From Pleurotus ostreatus/Saccharomyces cerevisiae fusant (Eukaryota > Opisthokonta): DNA of 64,000 bases. How positions within the stretch are numbered: position 1 is the stretch's first letter; each line of letters opens with the position of its first letter. This document shows positions 43,479 to 56,700 of the stretch, piece by piece. The notes below the pieces were generated by a model. That model was not told where the DNA came from, ran no database searches, and saw only the letters and a list, made by a program, of their open reading frames with translations. A program made the position numbers and the translations under genes. The stretch lies in contig JAMQCK010000005.1 in the NCBI GenBank assembly GCA_024196135.1, positions 186,001-250,000 on the forward strand. The letters are read 5' to 3'.

Positions 43479-46400
43479 CAGGGAACGGCCAGATGTATGA
43501 ACCAGCGTGAAGGTCCGGGACGGTCAGAGGGCGCACTTAGTGCATGACGCCACATGCGATGTCCGGGTCTGACAGCAGCATAGTGGACATAGAAGGACCC
43601 TCGACGGGCTAATATGAGCTATACCACCACTGAAGCCAGTGACTCTCGGTTGCTAGACCGAGATTAGGTACTGAACTTGTTCGGATTGCACTCGGGCATG
43701 GTCCTTGCGCTATCGCAAGGTCGAACGCCGGGACAGAGAAACCAGGAAAAAGACTGGCCGGCGGACCCTTTCTTTCTTCGAGCCTGCATCTCGAATGATC
43801 AGCCGTAATTCGAGGTGAATCGCAAGCTACCATGCTCACAGATGCAGACCCGCGAAGGTCTAAAGCCGACTATCCTACGCGTATCACTCAGCGCCGGAAA
43901 GTTAGCCGGTTAGGTTGAGGTAATGGGAGTGTACCACAGAAGCAACAATAGACGGGCAGTCGACCATCCCCGACGATGCCGGCAGCTTGGAGGCGCTCGA
44001 CGAGCTGGTTTCTTCGCACTAATTACCTGTCAAGGGCTTGACTATCTGGAGGGACAATCCAATAGATATATGGAAGAGAGATTATACATGTAAAAGCTTT
44101 TGGGCAGGAATTCTTGACCGGTGGCCTCCTCGTCGTGCGTCGACGAAAGGCAAGCGCAACAGTGGACATTCGAGACAAGGGGTGGGAAATCATACACGTG
44201 GTCTGTCAGCGAGTCTTGTCACGTGCCAAGTTCAACTTTTTGGTTGTCCGAGCGACACTCGTAAACGCCCATTCTCAAGCTTGAGTTGTGGTAGATATCG
44301 AGATTATCTTACTGTATATCTCTTTGAGTATATCTCTCCCTGTGCTCTTGCTCGCATCGATGTGTATCCCTCGGCTTTCAACCGCTGCCTTCGCAGGATG
44401 CAAGGCTTATCCGCCTCGACATAAGTAGCAATCAGATTTCAATCCAAGAAGACATGAGTCGCACCTACGGCGCACCCGCGCTCCCAGGCGGAGTAGGCGC
44501 AAGGGCGGCGAGCCTGGTACACTCGCCACTCGAGCCTGAGATACGCACAGCCACATCGGGGGATCGGGGACGGAAGCATAGACACAGCCACATCGCGCCT
44601 GCCAATCTGAGGCGATTGCCTCCGTCCGGCGATGGCGGGCCTCCGTTCGTTGTCTCCTCATCCTTGTGTCGGCCGTCTTACTCGGAATTCGAAGTCATGA
44701 ATGAGCTCTTCAAGTATCCTGGGTACTTGGAGTGGTGGCGCGCCTCTCGTAAGGCTCGCAAGCATGTCTTTGAACCATCGGAAGGCGACGAGCACCGACA
44801 CGGACCAGGAAGTAGCCCGATGTGCGCACAGTTGCGTTTCCCGAGGAAGCTTTGCTCGACATGGTGGACCACTCATTTGTCAAATCGAGAACTCTATCCG
44901 GCCGATACGCTGTGCGCTCACAAGCAAGCCATAATGAACTCTGATCCGCCAGAGAGCGCCTACCCTCATGATAGAACTAGTACTGGGGCGGGACATATTA
45001 GCATCTCCGGCCTTTGCATCGCTGCGCGCGCCCGCCTGTCCACCCAGTCACATCGCGCCCCGACTCAAGGGACGGCGCTTCTCGCAATTGGTACACGCGC
45101 TTCTCCATTATCGCCCGCCCGCCGCGGCTTCGTTAGACGCTGAGGAAGAGGCAGTGGCGCTTATCCCATGATAGTCGTGGGTAAGGGCGCCTCTGCACTG
45201 TATGCATCGACGAGCGCACTGCATACATCGACGAATGGCCTCTATGCATCAGCGAATGCAGTCAACGAATCGACGATCCTGCTGATCAGCACGCGCACGC
45301 TCAGAAGGTGACGATGTCCTCATAATTACATCGGTCTCATTGAGTTGTTGCATCGGCCACATCGACCTCGCGCTACTTCGCGCTTCTCGCAGCCAGAGTC
45401 CGATGTATCTAGCGCCGAGGAAGGGCTAGCGGTGCTTGCCATCGTCCGCATACTTCTTGTTCGCATGCTGGCTCGAGCCCGCCTGCTCGAACGACGAACA
45501 ACAGTTCATCAGACGGAGGGAGCGGTTCAGACGTACGTTCTTCCATACGAGTTGCCCTTTGTCCAGTCCGAGCCGACCTGTCAGAAGGTGAGCATCAGAT
45601 AACCGCTCGAAAGCTCGAACAATGCAGAACGAAAAAAAAGGAAATGATATATTCAGGGAAGCTGGGAGTCACGAGACTTTATTGCACTTCGAAAATCGAG
45701 AACGCGAGAAGAGTTTCGATGTGCCAGGTTCGAGTTGATGACGATGTGTCGATCTGCGAGGAAGACAGGTCGATCCTCCTGGAGGCGGTGGGACTCCTCG
45801 ACTTTCGGGCGATGCGACTCGACATTCAGCCAGCGGCGCGGAGCATGACTGAGCGAACCCCGCAGATGACGCGCGAGAAAGCAGTGCGGTGGACGTTGCT
45901 CCATCGACCCTTCACTTGACGGACTTTCAGTTCGACTCGAAAGCATAGAGCCGGGGAGGGTGAACTGGATCCGTCCGGGGAAGAGGAGATGCGAGTCCGC
46001 GCACGATGACCGCGGGCTGATTTCAGCGTGTCGTCGAAGAGGTCATGGCCAGAAGAGGTCGGACTGGAGGTCTTTGGAATCGGGCGCGGTTGACATAGGC
46101 CCAGCGAGACGGAGGACATGCGCAACTAGTGGGCTCGAAGCGTTGTGAGTTCCGCCTGGACCGACGAGAGGCTCACGCGAGAGTTGTAGGGTGCTCTGAG
46201 AGTCGGCGACGAGAGCGCAGACCAGGCGAGGCGGAGACAATCCGACCGAGATGCATACGGCCGACGCATCCGAGCAGCATCGGACGACCGCCCTCGAGGC
46301 GTGTTCAAGGCCGTATGGTCTCGCATGAGGCAGCGACGTCGTCTACGGCAGCATGATGGGGCTGCGTATACTCTTTGGTATAGAGCAATCAGCTCGTCAA

Positions 46401-47019
46401 GCAGCGAGCTGGCACGGCAGCGCCCCACAATGCAACAAGGACCACCGCGCGGCGCCGCCACTGGCCTTCTCTCAACGGACGCACCCCCTTGCTGTTGACG
46501 GATGCACGCCCCCTTGTCGGCTTTCGCCCTCGCAAAGCGACGACGACGTTTACTCTGGACCTGAGCGTGCTTGCACGAGGCAGAGGTGGACGTTCAACTT
46601 CTTGTCTACCGTCGTCTCCGTGGACGATGGCCCGCATGGGATGTTCAGGCACCTGCCCTCTCCTCTCTGCGCGCTGTGCCCTTCCCACTCACCGTTGCTA
46701 CCGCCTCCTCCTTTGAGCCTCCTGCAACTGGTGAGCTAGCCCACCCACGCGCCGCCCCCCAAAAACAAAGCCGCGCCGCAAGTTTTACGGCACCCCGTTG
46801 GCGTTGACGACCTTGGGACCGTGAGGAGTCGTAGCCACGAGCCGGTCGAGAAGGGCGGGAGTGTGACGAGATACGGAGGCGCGGGCGTAAAGAAGGGGGC
46901 GTGCTCGTAGAGAAGGCGTAGAGCCCGGCAGCATGGAGATGCCCAACTCACAACGTGGAGATGCAGCCCCCCACCTTTGCGGCCCAGGCCCGACGGTGCC
47001 GCCGCGGCGTTCAGGAGGA

Positions 47020-47055
47020 GCATACGAACATATTTTTGCATACGAACATATGTTT
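47020..47055. repeat. 18-bp tandem duplication
   Basis: GCATACGAACATATTTTT is followed directly by GCATACGAACATATGTTT, one mismatch in 18 bases. Confidence 0.9.
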
Positions 47056-47234
47056 GACCCAGTGTGGCGGCCGCTGGAGACGACGGAGACCAACGCAGTG
47101 CAAAGAAGGAAGGGAACGTGGTGACGGGAGGGAGGGGCGTGACCATGTTGAGATGAGAATGGGAAGCGTGAGAAGCGCCCGATGTGGCGCAAGCCAGACG
47201 TACGCGGTCGACGCAAACCGCGAACCGTCAGCAA

Positions 47235-47274
47235 AAGAGGAATCAGGCAGCCAAAGAAGAATCAGGCAGCCCAA
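47235..47274. repeat. 20-bp imperfect direct repeat
   Basis: GAATCAGGCAGCC followed by an A-rich spacer occurs twice with a period of 20 bases. Confidence 0.75.
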
Positions 47275-48507
47275 AAGGATCTGCGCGCGTTTGTTGTGGG
47301 CAAACCGACAACCGGGTGATCGGCCTGGAGAAGGGTGGGGTGGAGGCAAGGTGACGAGAAGGGCGGACGGAGCTGTGGACCTGGGATATTCTTCGTTCCC
47401 ACGCTCACATGACCAGACGGTTCGTCTTGGGCGGAGGATATTCGCGCCGCGTTCCTGGAGCTTGGCCTCCGCTGCAGACCCGCGGCAGGTCTGGTAGACA
47501 GTTCTAGGATACTCGTGTCCTGCCATGCATAGTATTCTCAAGCACCCTCTTTCAGAAATCGTACGAGGCCATATACCACCTCGAGGCGCGGTAGATTCGC
47601 GCACGCGCCCCCACGAGCTGATTATCTTCGACATGAGGCTCCCTGGCCGTGCGGGGAACGAGGCGGGGCACACTGTGGCGCGAGGCACTGCTCCTGGGGA
47701 GAGACATCACAGTACACTAAGGGCGAGAGGCACAGCACAGCAGAGTATAGAGGGCGGTCTGTGGAGCCCCCGCGTTTGAACTTACGAGGGCGGGAGAAGC
47801 GGTGCGGTCAAAGTTTGTCCTGAACTCAGCGCATTTACTGCAATTGACGGTTGTCGGTCGTGGGTTTCATGCAAGACGGGACTGTGGGCATACTCGTAGT
47901 ACATGCATGGACGTGTCGAGGGCCGGGAGCGCACGACGATCGACCGTGCATCCTGTATACTCGTATGCTGTAGTTGTGGGTACCGTCTCCATGAAGGGCA
48001 GGGTGCGCGCATGAAAGTCGGGTGGCGCGGCGACATCGTTGGTGCTGTGCGCGCAGACAAGAAGACGAGAGCTGTGTGTCAGAGGGAGTCACAGCGCCAT
48101 ACCAAGGAGTCAAGCGCGCGAGCCATCACACCAGAAGAGGAAGCTCAAGCACAGCAGGGCGCCTCACAGGGAGAGCGGCAGCACAGAGGGTACACACGAG
48201 CGCGGCGGGTGGAGGCACGAGTGTGGCCGTGAGTCGCGACCGCCGAGAGGACGCACGGCGCGCCGCCGCGGAGGTGCGCGTACGGTGGCTCGACTCGGAA
48301 AGCGCGGGCGAATCAGGACAAAGGCAATGCGAGTTGGGAATAAAGGGCGCGCACGCGTCGAGACAAAAGCATGCACGAGTCGGGATGTAGCGCCGACGCG
48401 AGGCAGCGCCGTGCCCGCAGACCAGGGCGTAAGCGGCAGTCCCGAGGCGACCCAGGCAGCGCGTTAAGCGAGACGCGCGGCGGTGAACCGTAATAACGTC
48501 GAACCAG

Positions 48508-48705
48508 TGATTAGACAAGACACGCGCGAGTGCAGGGTGATTAGACATGAAGCTTGCATTGAGGTGATGATTAGACAACATGAGTAGCGGCGGCTGCAGA
48601 GGGAGCCCTGCTGATTAGACATGAAGCTTGGAATCGCATGATTGAAGGTGCAGCGAGGCGCCTGATTGCGGTGGTCAGGCAGGAAGTATGGCAATTGATT
48701 AGACA
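48508..48705 (+). repeat. Five copies of TGATTAGACA in 200 bases
   Basis: Exact copies of TGATTAGACA start at 48508, 48538, 48568, 48610 and 48696, all in the same orientation. Two of them extend to TGATTAGACATGAAGCTTG (48538 and 48610). Spacing is 30, 30, 42 and 86 bases, so the array is partly regular. It lies in the gene-poor stretch and in no supported gene. Confidence 0.9.
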
Positions 48706-49090
48706 TGGGCTTGCCTCGCGATTATCTCGCGTGAGGCACATAGGGTGAGCTCAGGCGTCGTGGCAGTACTGGTGAGGTCATGGCAGACAAAGATATCCAG
48801 CTCACCTCCTACGAGCGCGTCCCATCGGCATCGATACTTCCTATGCGCGATGGTAAGCGATCGACAACCTATGCTCATTGACGGTCGACGCGTCCTTCGC
48901 GTCTCCTTTGTTTGGTCCTGTCGTCGCAGCTGTCAATGTCACTTATGCTCTCTGGCGAACAGTGAATGTACGATCGCAGGTTGCCCACTTACTCTATGGA
49001 CGCTTCTCTTCTCGACACGCCTCGTTTCTCGGTGAAGCGCGGTTTCAGCGGTAGATGGACCTGATGATCCCTGCGAGATGGCGGCATCGT

Positions 49091-49123
49091 AGACGCTTCA
49101 ATCGGATACAAGACGCTTCAATC
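49091..49123. repeat. 20-bp spaced direct repeat AGACGCTTCAATC
   Basis: AGACGCTTCAATC occurs at 49091 and 49111, exactly 20 bases apart, with different sequence between. Confidence 0.85.
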
Positions 49124-49772
49124 TAGGACAATCACCTTCCATGACTGTACAGCTCTACGCGGACCTCAGCCGGGGGGCGACAACATCGATACCTTGACTG
49201 CACGGGCGGGCCATCCCTATCTGGGACCATCCAGGGAGGCTGGCGTGCACGAGGCGGTCCGGGGTGTGCACGGCGGGGGCTCGTGGGCGCGCGCCTGCGA
49301 TTAGATGACAACCATGAACATATGCGACCGGCGTGGACGGCGAAGCAGGTGACGCTGCGCGGGAAGCGCGGAGGGGGAGGACGCGAGTGTTCGCGGCGCA
49401 CCACGGAAAGCAAGCGGGAAGACCTCCCGCGCGCAGGGCGGACCCCGGGGCCCGTATGCGTCCGACGGCGCACGTGAGCGTCCACGGTACTGTAGAGAGT
49501 GCGCTGACTGAGCAGGGCAGGACGTTGAGCAGCTTCGAGCGCCATCGACGGCCTGCTGACGGTGTGTGCGATTCGGGAGGGCAGCCGCGGTGCGTCATCC
49601 AGAGAGCGACGCCAACGTCAACGGAGGGCGGCTCGAATTCGAAGGCGGCTCAACTCGGTGGGTCGGCTCGGCTCGGGGGATCGGCTCGGTCGATGGCTCG
49701 GCTCGCCAAGTTCAGCCGATGCTACCGCAATCGGATTGATGACTCAAAGGGGCAGGCGTGCTGGAGGGTTGA

Positions 49773-49778
49773 TATAAG
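49773..49778 (+). promoter_or_regulatory. TATA box of the unknown gene at 49827
   Basis: TATAAG within GATATAAGAGG lies 54 bases before the ATG. This supports the chosen start of the otherwise unknown gene. Confidence 0.6.
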
Positions 49779-49826
49779 AGGCCGGGCTGTTCATAGGCGG
49801 CAAGTCCCCGCCCCAGGCGCCCTGCG

Positions 49827-50750
49827 ATGACCATCAACCCGTTCGACGACGCCATGTCCGTTCCCCGCAGGGCCTCCCGCCACCGCCCCCGCTCGCCAAC
49901 CAAGCGCCATCGCGCCTACTCACCCTCCACCCGCGCAGACGACATCTCCCGCCTGCTCGATCCCGCCTACGCCTCACCTACTTCTTCCTCCCGCCGCGCA
50001 GAAGGTGTCTATGTCGACCACCGCGGCGAGCTGCACGATCCAGACTTCAAGCTCTTCCCGCCGCTGCCCAAGCCTAAGGCTCCGCGCTGGGAACGCGAGG
50101 AGAGCGTAGATGACCTCGACGCGCTTGACGACGACGACGAGCCGCGCGAGACGCGTCGGTACACCCCCTCCCCATCATACACCCCCACATACTCCGCACC
50201 CTCATCGTACACGCGCGTGACGCAGTACCCAACCGTGCTCCCCGCGTCCTACGACTCGGAGGACACCGTGCTCGGCAGTATCGCGCCTTCCTTTGACGAT
50301 GAGAAGCAACCCAAGAGCCGCCGCTCGGCCCTCAAGCTGCGCATGCGTCGCCGCCGGCGCGACACGGACGCGACCGCGGTCACTGTTGAGGAGGAGGAGC
50401 CCAGTCCGTCCGACACGCCATCGCCGCAAACGCCACCGTCGCTCCTGACGCCCGAGTTGCCGCGATCACTGTACCCACAACACCCGCCCTCTCCGCGCCG
50501 CGTCCGCCGCGCGTCGATTGAGGAGCTGTCCCCACCGGTGTACGACGAAGAGGAGGATATCGAGGAGGAAGCCGATGAGGAGGAAGAGGAGGAGCCCGCG
50601 CCACATTCCCCCGACACGGAGGAGACGCCCAGCTGCACCAAGGCGCTGCGTCTCCAGTGGCAGACGTTCACCCTGCGCATGCGGTTCAGCGCGTTTCGGG
50701 TCGAACGGAAGGTCAAGCGGCGTCTCGGGCGGCGGAAGGAGAAGACGTAG
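49827..50750 (+). CDS. Uncharacterised intronless protein, paralogue A of a new family, 307 aa
   Basis: Function unknown; I recognise no named domain. The protein has a basic Arg/Ser-rich N-terminus, then RLLDPAYAS (42-50) and the strongly patterned GVYVDHRGELHDPDFKLFP (60-78). A Ser/Pro/Thr-rich middle follows, with Arg-run KLRMRRRRRD, then an acidic run of Glu/Asp (about 240-260). The C-terminal block RLQWQTFTLRMRFSAFRVER is followed by KVKRRLGRR. Both the first and the last block recur in the gene at 61176-62108 with matching order. There is no signal peptide or membrane helix; basic patches would suit nucleic-acid, membrane-surface or nuclear localisation, but that is guesswork. It is a single open frame, unlike the intron-rich neighbours, and is preceded by a TATA box. 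It stands alone between two gene-poor stretches. Confidence 0.85.
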   Translation: MTINPFDDAMSVPRRASRHRPRSPTKRHRAYSPSTRADDISRLLDPAYASPTSSSRRAEGVYVDHRGELHDPDFKLFPPLPKPKAPRWEREESVDDLDALDDDDEPRETRRYTPSPSYTPTYSAPSSYTRVTQYPTVLPASYDSEDTVLGSIAPSFDDEKQPKSRRSALKLRMRRRRRDTDATAVTVEEEEPSPSDTPSPQTPPSLLTPELPRSLYPQHPPSPRRVRRASIEELSPPVYDEEEDIEEEADEEEEEEPAPHSPDTEETPSCTKALRLQWQTFTLRMRFSAFRVERKVKRRLGRRKEKT

Positions 50751-53700
50751 TACAGACTGCGCCCCCACACCGCGACACCTGCTCTTCGTTGAGCCTCCCA
50801 CTCTGGCCCACCTGTCGGCTATCCCTCATCGACCTCCACGCCTCGCGCTACGTCGGCGGCGTCGGCTTCATCGCCCGACCCTCCCTCTTAGTCGAGGGGC
50901 GCCGCGCCATTGCATGCACATATCATGCGCGCATGTACATAGAGGCGCGCGCTGCCCGCTCTTCGTGCTTCCTGTGCATCTGTTCTCCATCTGTGCATCC
51001 TCATCCACCCCATACATAGATGTTCCGCTCTGCCCCATTCCACATATCCGCCATCCCGCTCTCTGAGCGGCGTCTGCGCCGATGGCGCCTCATCCGTCCC
51101 CCTCCGTCCGTCTCACGCACGATCCTCAATGCACTTTTGACCCACGCACGATATTCATGCATCACTACAGTATACATGTCATGTCCTTTCTTTCTTCATG
51201 CGGCCACGGTCGTTGTACATTATGGGGCTACGCCATTCATATGCTTTTCGAAGACGTACCTACGATTCTTACGCGGCCGATAGGGCCTCCCGGTCTGGAT
51301 AGTGCAGACTATTATTCTCCTTAGCACATTGTTATTCACGTACGCGATTACGGACGCGATGGAAATGGAATGGAACACGAATTTGAACGAAAACGTCCTT
51401 TGTATGAGCCTGGGAGGTGATTGTGCTGATTGAGCGCGCGCGTCATGTCTTTTGTCCATCTCAATCCATCACTCGTGGGGAAGCCTTTGAGATGCATCTT
51501 CCTGATAATCGACGTCCCTTTCTACCCCAGAGGGAGATCATCGGTCGCCCGGAGCTATCCGCGAGCTGATAATCTCGAACTCGCGCGTCGCCGTTTGCAA
51601 GTGGGTACTCGAGGGAAGGCGGCTTCAGTTGAGGTCATTACACGCTCTCTGCGGACCTTGCCTCTCACTTAGCACTTTCGCGGACTACATGGCCTTCTAT
51701 CAGCCGGTCTATCTCAGGCAAAGGCTAGCGGTGAACTGACTTCATCGCGACGTGACCGTGAAGGGCGGTCAACAAAGTCAGGTGAGCATGTTGAAGTCTG
51801 CTCTGCGGTCGAGCGTCATCGCCTCTTCTGACTCCTCTTCGTCCCTTGCATTCCGACGGCATTCCGCGACGTACCGGTCATCTCTACGATGTTCGCCCGC
51901 GTTGGGCTCCTTGCTACTCATCTGACGCTCCCTGATCTTGAAATTTCTGGAGTTTTCGCAGTTGACAGCTCCTCCTTTCTTTCCACCACCTTGCGTTCAA
52001 GATTTCGGTGTGATATCTACCCCTGCAGATCGCTGATATCGTCTCCTTGCCAGAAAACTTCTTGAGAGCTCGTGAAAATCGAGGATGGAAGCCGGGAGGA
52101 GCAGCCCTCTGATTCTGCGGGGTATCGGGCCGGAAATGACCCGCTCGGCTCACGAGAGAAAACGTGGCTCGTTCCGGGGCGCTTAGACCCGGTTCACCAC
52201 CGCGGAACGCGCACTGCAGACCGGCTTGGCTTGCTGGCCGTAAAATGACCGGCCTCGTTCCGTGTACCTGGCGCATGCGGCCATGACGCCTACCACCGAC
52301 CACTGACAGCGCAGCCTCTCCGCCGGTCGCACAACCGTGATCTTGTCCTGCCAGCCAGCGCTCGGCTGTCCTTGTCTGCGGTGGGGCGCTCAGGCATGGT
52401 AACGAGGGCGTGCGGAGAGCGGGGCTTGGTATTCCTGGTCAGCGGGCGGGTGACCTGTTAACAGTCTGTCTCCCAGCGGGCTTTGTCTGGCAGGTTTCTG
52501 TTCATCGGCGGGTCTCAGGAATGGGAAAACCGGAGTAGGCCTCGGAGGAGGTACCTGCGTGGTACCAGTGCCAGGTGAGAACCTCCACTATTGTGCTCTT
52601 GCAGGTGATACGTGTGTGGCATGCGTGCTGAAGAGCGACAATAGGGCGAATACTCGGCGGTCCCGCGCTTACGTCTCAGGCTGGGATAGCCTGTTCAGTC
52701 GAGCTTGTGCTGTCCACCTTACCTTCGGGGGAGCTTCGCCTTGTCTTGTCACCGCAAGGTGGGATTTCCTCCGGTGCTGGTTCACTTCACCGTCTCGCAC
52801 AGCTTGGTTGCGGCTAGCGAACCCCTACACCTCGCTACGTTCACGATCTCTCCCCTGCGCTGCTTGCGTTCAACGTCTAGGCCAACGGAGGCGGCATCCC
52901 ATCGTAATTATGCATACGGACTCTCTAGCGTGTCTGCAGCGTAGCCAATCCTACGACGAATCCGGCAAACAAAGAGTTCTGGATTCGGACAACAAGGCCG
53001 TACCTTGTATTCTTGCTGCCCAATCACAACATCACCTCCCATCACATCGACCTCCCACGTCGCACATGACCCTCCCGCCGTCGCGGTCAGTCGTCGCCAT
53101 CACGCGCCCCGCCCCGTCCAGGCGCTCACAACTTTCTCTCACCCAATCCTTGAACATCGTACAGGATCGCGTGCTCGTGCGGCCTTCAATGCGCGGCCTA
53201 TCTTGAGCAAGTATCCTCCACACGGCCTCCCACAAGACTATTCATGCTTTCTGCCTCGTCTCCCTCCGAGGCTCGACCGCGCTTGAGAGCCGCGCGCTTG
53301 CACAGGTGCAGCCTCTCCCCGCTCAAAGCCGCCCGCACGCCAGGCAGCTGCTGCTCTCGTCCCCCGATACAGCGACTCTCACGACGAGCTGGCTCGCGTC
53401 TGTCCGTTGCTTGCCCGACCGCCAGCGGAGGGTTGCACGCGCTCTCTCAGGTCCCTCCGTGCGCGTGCATTTGGCCCCGTTGCCTTGTCTTCCGTTGCTC
53501 GCCGTCGTGCCTTGCTCGTCTTCCTCCGTGCTGGGTCAGCACTGTGTGGTCATGATCCCCTTGTTGTCGAGGTACCTCCCCTCGAGGCTACGTTGTACGT
53601 CTTTGCTAGATATTTTCCATTCCCTCGACCATGACGATGTTATCTGATCTCCGGCTCGCTCTCGAGGGCTTTGCAAAGCTCGGGCTGACCCAAGGCTGAC

Positions 53701-56700
53701 CATGCTGCTCACTGAGCAGTCGAATTTTTCCCTCTGACGAAGACGAAGATCGGACTGACTCATACAAAACTTCCATCTACGCGCGTTTCAAGACGAACTT
53801 CCTCAACTATCACCCGATCCTTTCAAGCCTTCTCCGATCCCGATGCGCCTCGGAGATGTTCAATTCTCACCTACCAGGATATCAGCCGCGCCATTGGACG
53901 TTCGCACACACGTCCTCCTCCGTCTACGACGCGCACGCCCGTGCCGCTCCGAGCTCGGGCGGCAGTCTACCGGATACTCTTCCCCCGCGGATGGCGGGCT
54001 TGTCGAATTCGGATTACCGTGGCTCTATAGGAATTGCAAGGAAGACACCGCACTGCTATACTTATTCACCGAGCACCTATCTCCTCTATCTTAGGACAGT
54101 GCACCTCATGCACTCTTTTGCCTATCCATCTTAGCGTCGACTGCGCGATTTTGCGAAGAAGTGGAAGTCGGCGAGGGCTCAGTTCAACCGTGGATTCCCA
54201 CGCTCACACCCTCTGGGCCGAGGAGCCGCCGAGCCGGGCGCAACTTCAGCGCGGTCCAAGAATCTTAGAGGCCGTCCCGCCTGCTCGAAAACTCTCCTGC
54301 ATATGCTCGACGTCGATATCATCCAGCTCGGGAAATTTTCTCGTAGATTACAGAAGAGCCTGGAAGGCAATTTTATGGCGAACCTGTGAAGTCATAGAGC
54401 TAGATGCTTGCCACCGTCGGTTCAGATCACTGTACCGTTCGTTAGTACGAAAATTGCCTCTGGCTCGCGCTACATCATCGCTGAGTTAGTCTTCGAGGAA
54501 ATTAGATTGGTAAAGGGACAGCTAGTCGAGCCAAACAAGCCACATCAGTCGGCAAGTCCACTCAGCCGTTTTGGGTCCATAAGGCTTTCCATATATGGTA
54601 AGGTTTGAGTATGCCCATCAATTCGAACTTGAGAGAGTACAGGCGCTTCCTTCGGCCACATAAAATAGCGTAGGGCAGTATATTCCTCCTGAATAAATGC
54701 TAATATACTCAGCGATGCGTTATTGTGCTCGATAAGATGTTCCTCATGCTCTTGGAGAAGGAGCGCGATGCACGCCCAAAGCCCCAAGACGCTTGTCAAG
54801 AAGCTTGCGGCCGTATCTGCTGATCCTCAATGGGCCAGAACATGCCAGCAAGTCGAGCCAGAGAAACAAGCCCGACGAACAACTGCCACTGACGACAAGG
54901 ATGACGTCCTGATCCAAGGCAGGAAAGGTCGCGATGGGACTCGAGAGCGGCAGACCTATCGGTAGCGTACCGCATGCGACCGCTGAGCACAAGGTCAAGA
55001 AGGTCGTGTAAGTATCGAGGTACGTACTACAAAGGGTGGTACAGTGTGCCAAGTAGAGATTGACTGAAGCTCTATGCAATGTGATGTGGAGTAGCGCTGG
55101 AGCGTGTAGGGTATCGAGACATATTGTCTAGCGGAGTTGGAAAGTTCTACGCTCAGGAAGTTGGTCTTAAATCGGCATCAGTGCGTATCTGAGCGCCTTG
55201 AAGGTAGCCAAGCGTCGGTGCTTCGATGATTTGAGAGATTCGACTGTATTTTCGCAGGTGGGACTTAGCGCATCAGGGAGAGCGTCGCGATGCTCGTTAT
55301 ACTGCGCGTTGTGGTTGATTCCACCTCTCGTACGACCGGTCTGGGCGAAGGCGTAGAGGGGTTCGAAAAATTGCCATATTCAGCGACTGACATGCGTAGG
55401 CCGACAACGCGCTCTCGCAGACCCTGATATTACCCCAGCTCATGCCACCTACCTGGTAGCATGAGTATACGGTGCGGCAAAGGCAAGGGATGGACGTACC
55501 CCCCGCTCTTAAGCGATAACGAGCCGAGCTGGGTCACCATATGTCGCCGCCACCAAGCGGCGCTCCAGACGACGCGCACGACACATCAACGTGCGTACCC
55601 TGAAGCACGCAAAAGTTGCTACCCAGCGCAGGGCGCTGTCAGCTGTCCCGACATGCACTGGGCGAGAGGCGAACCAAAATGATACGATTTCGTACAATTT
55701 ACGGCCACGAGGCGGTCCACTTTTGGCCCGCTCGCGCCTCGGGGGACAAGAGAACGTACTACAGCGCGAGGACATGCGTATTTTGCGGTCGGAGGTGCGG
55801 GAGAGGGCCGTCCAAGAAGGCTTCCTCAGGCGGAACAATGGGGCCTAGGCGCGGAGGGGGCGGCCGTGTAGGTGCCGCGGAGTCGGAGAGAGAAGGGTCC
55901 TCGCTCCATGGTCGGCAGTCAAGCGCGAGGCGAGAGGGGTATGGGGGCAAGAGATTGGGTAATGGTTATGTCGCTGAGGTAGGGAGCCCATGGCCCTGTA
56001 ATCGGAAACAGATTCGATAAGGGTGAGAAGTACAGAGGTATGTCAGGAGCGGCGCTCTCCGGTACTTGACTGAGGGGTATTCTTGGGGTAAAGGTTTCAA
56101 GGCAGCATGCCAACCAGCACCTCTCCAGCCCGCGCTCCGCCGGGTGCCACAAAAGAGCTTGGGAAAGTGGCCATGGGACGGAGGTGGAAGAAGATCTGAA
56201 AATGAAAGGCACCCGATCCGACACGTGGACGATATTCACGCTTAGACGCCGGTCATCAAACCCTGCCGCCGGTTCGGCGACCTCGATTTTAGGAGTTTAT
56301 GGCCGCGAAGGTCTGTCTTCAGTGCCTCACGCAACGCTACAACCGCACGTCAACAGGCTCTTCATTGTGTAATAAGGCGCTCTCCACTCGATCTACCTCT
56401 CCAATATCGGACCTGATCAGCAGCAAACAGGTGGGGAGCACGCAGCGCGTCCATCTTGAAAGACAAAAGGATTCATAGGATGCTCCTTCGATTGTCCTAA
56501 TCCACGCTCTAGCCTCACAATCAGATCGGAAACAGGTATCGTCGATACATATCGCCCAGGGCCTCATATCGATACCGAGGGAAAGGAAGGGCTGAACTCT
56601 CTTCGATGACGAGTAGGTAGGAAACCTGTGTCCCATCCCCCTCATGCGCTTGCTGGTTCGACGCGCCACAGTTCATTCCCGAGATTGTACTGTCAGCATC

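Larger units (their letters stand above)
43421..49826. other. Gene-poor stretch of about 6.4 kb
   Basis: No recognisable gene, RNA gene or mobile-element protein. The longest plausible frame is 44454-45143 on the plus strand (229 codons from an ATG near 44454); it includes NELFKYPGYLEWWRASRKAR, but has no family resemblance and no exon context. Most other frames are Arg/Ser/Thr-rich and overlap on both strands. The sequence is purine-rich on the plus strand between about 45.6 and 48.5 kb. Short direct repeats at 47.0, 47.2, 48.5 and 49.1 kb and a run of GGCTCGG elements at about 49.65-49.71 kb are present. The last 60 bases hold a TATA box and leader for the following gene. Confidence 0.5.

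Noticed and set aside
44454..45143. Plus-strand open frame of 229 codons
   Set aside because: No homologue or domain recognised, surrounded by non-coding sequence, no supporting splice or promoter signal.
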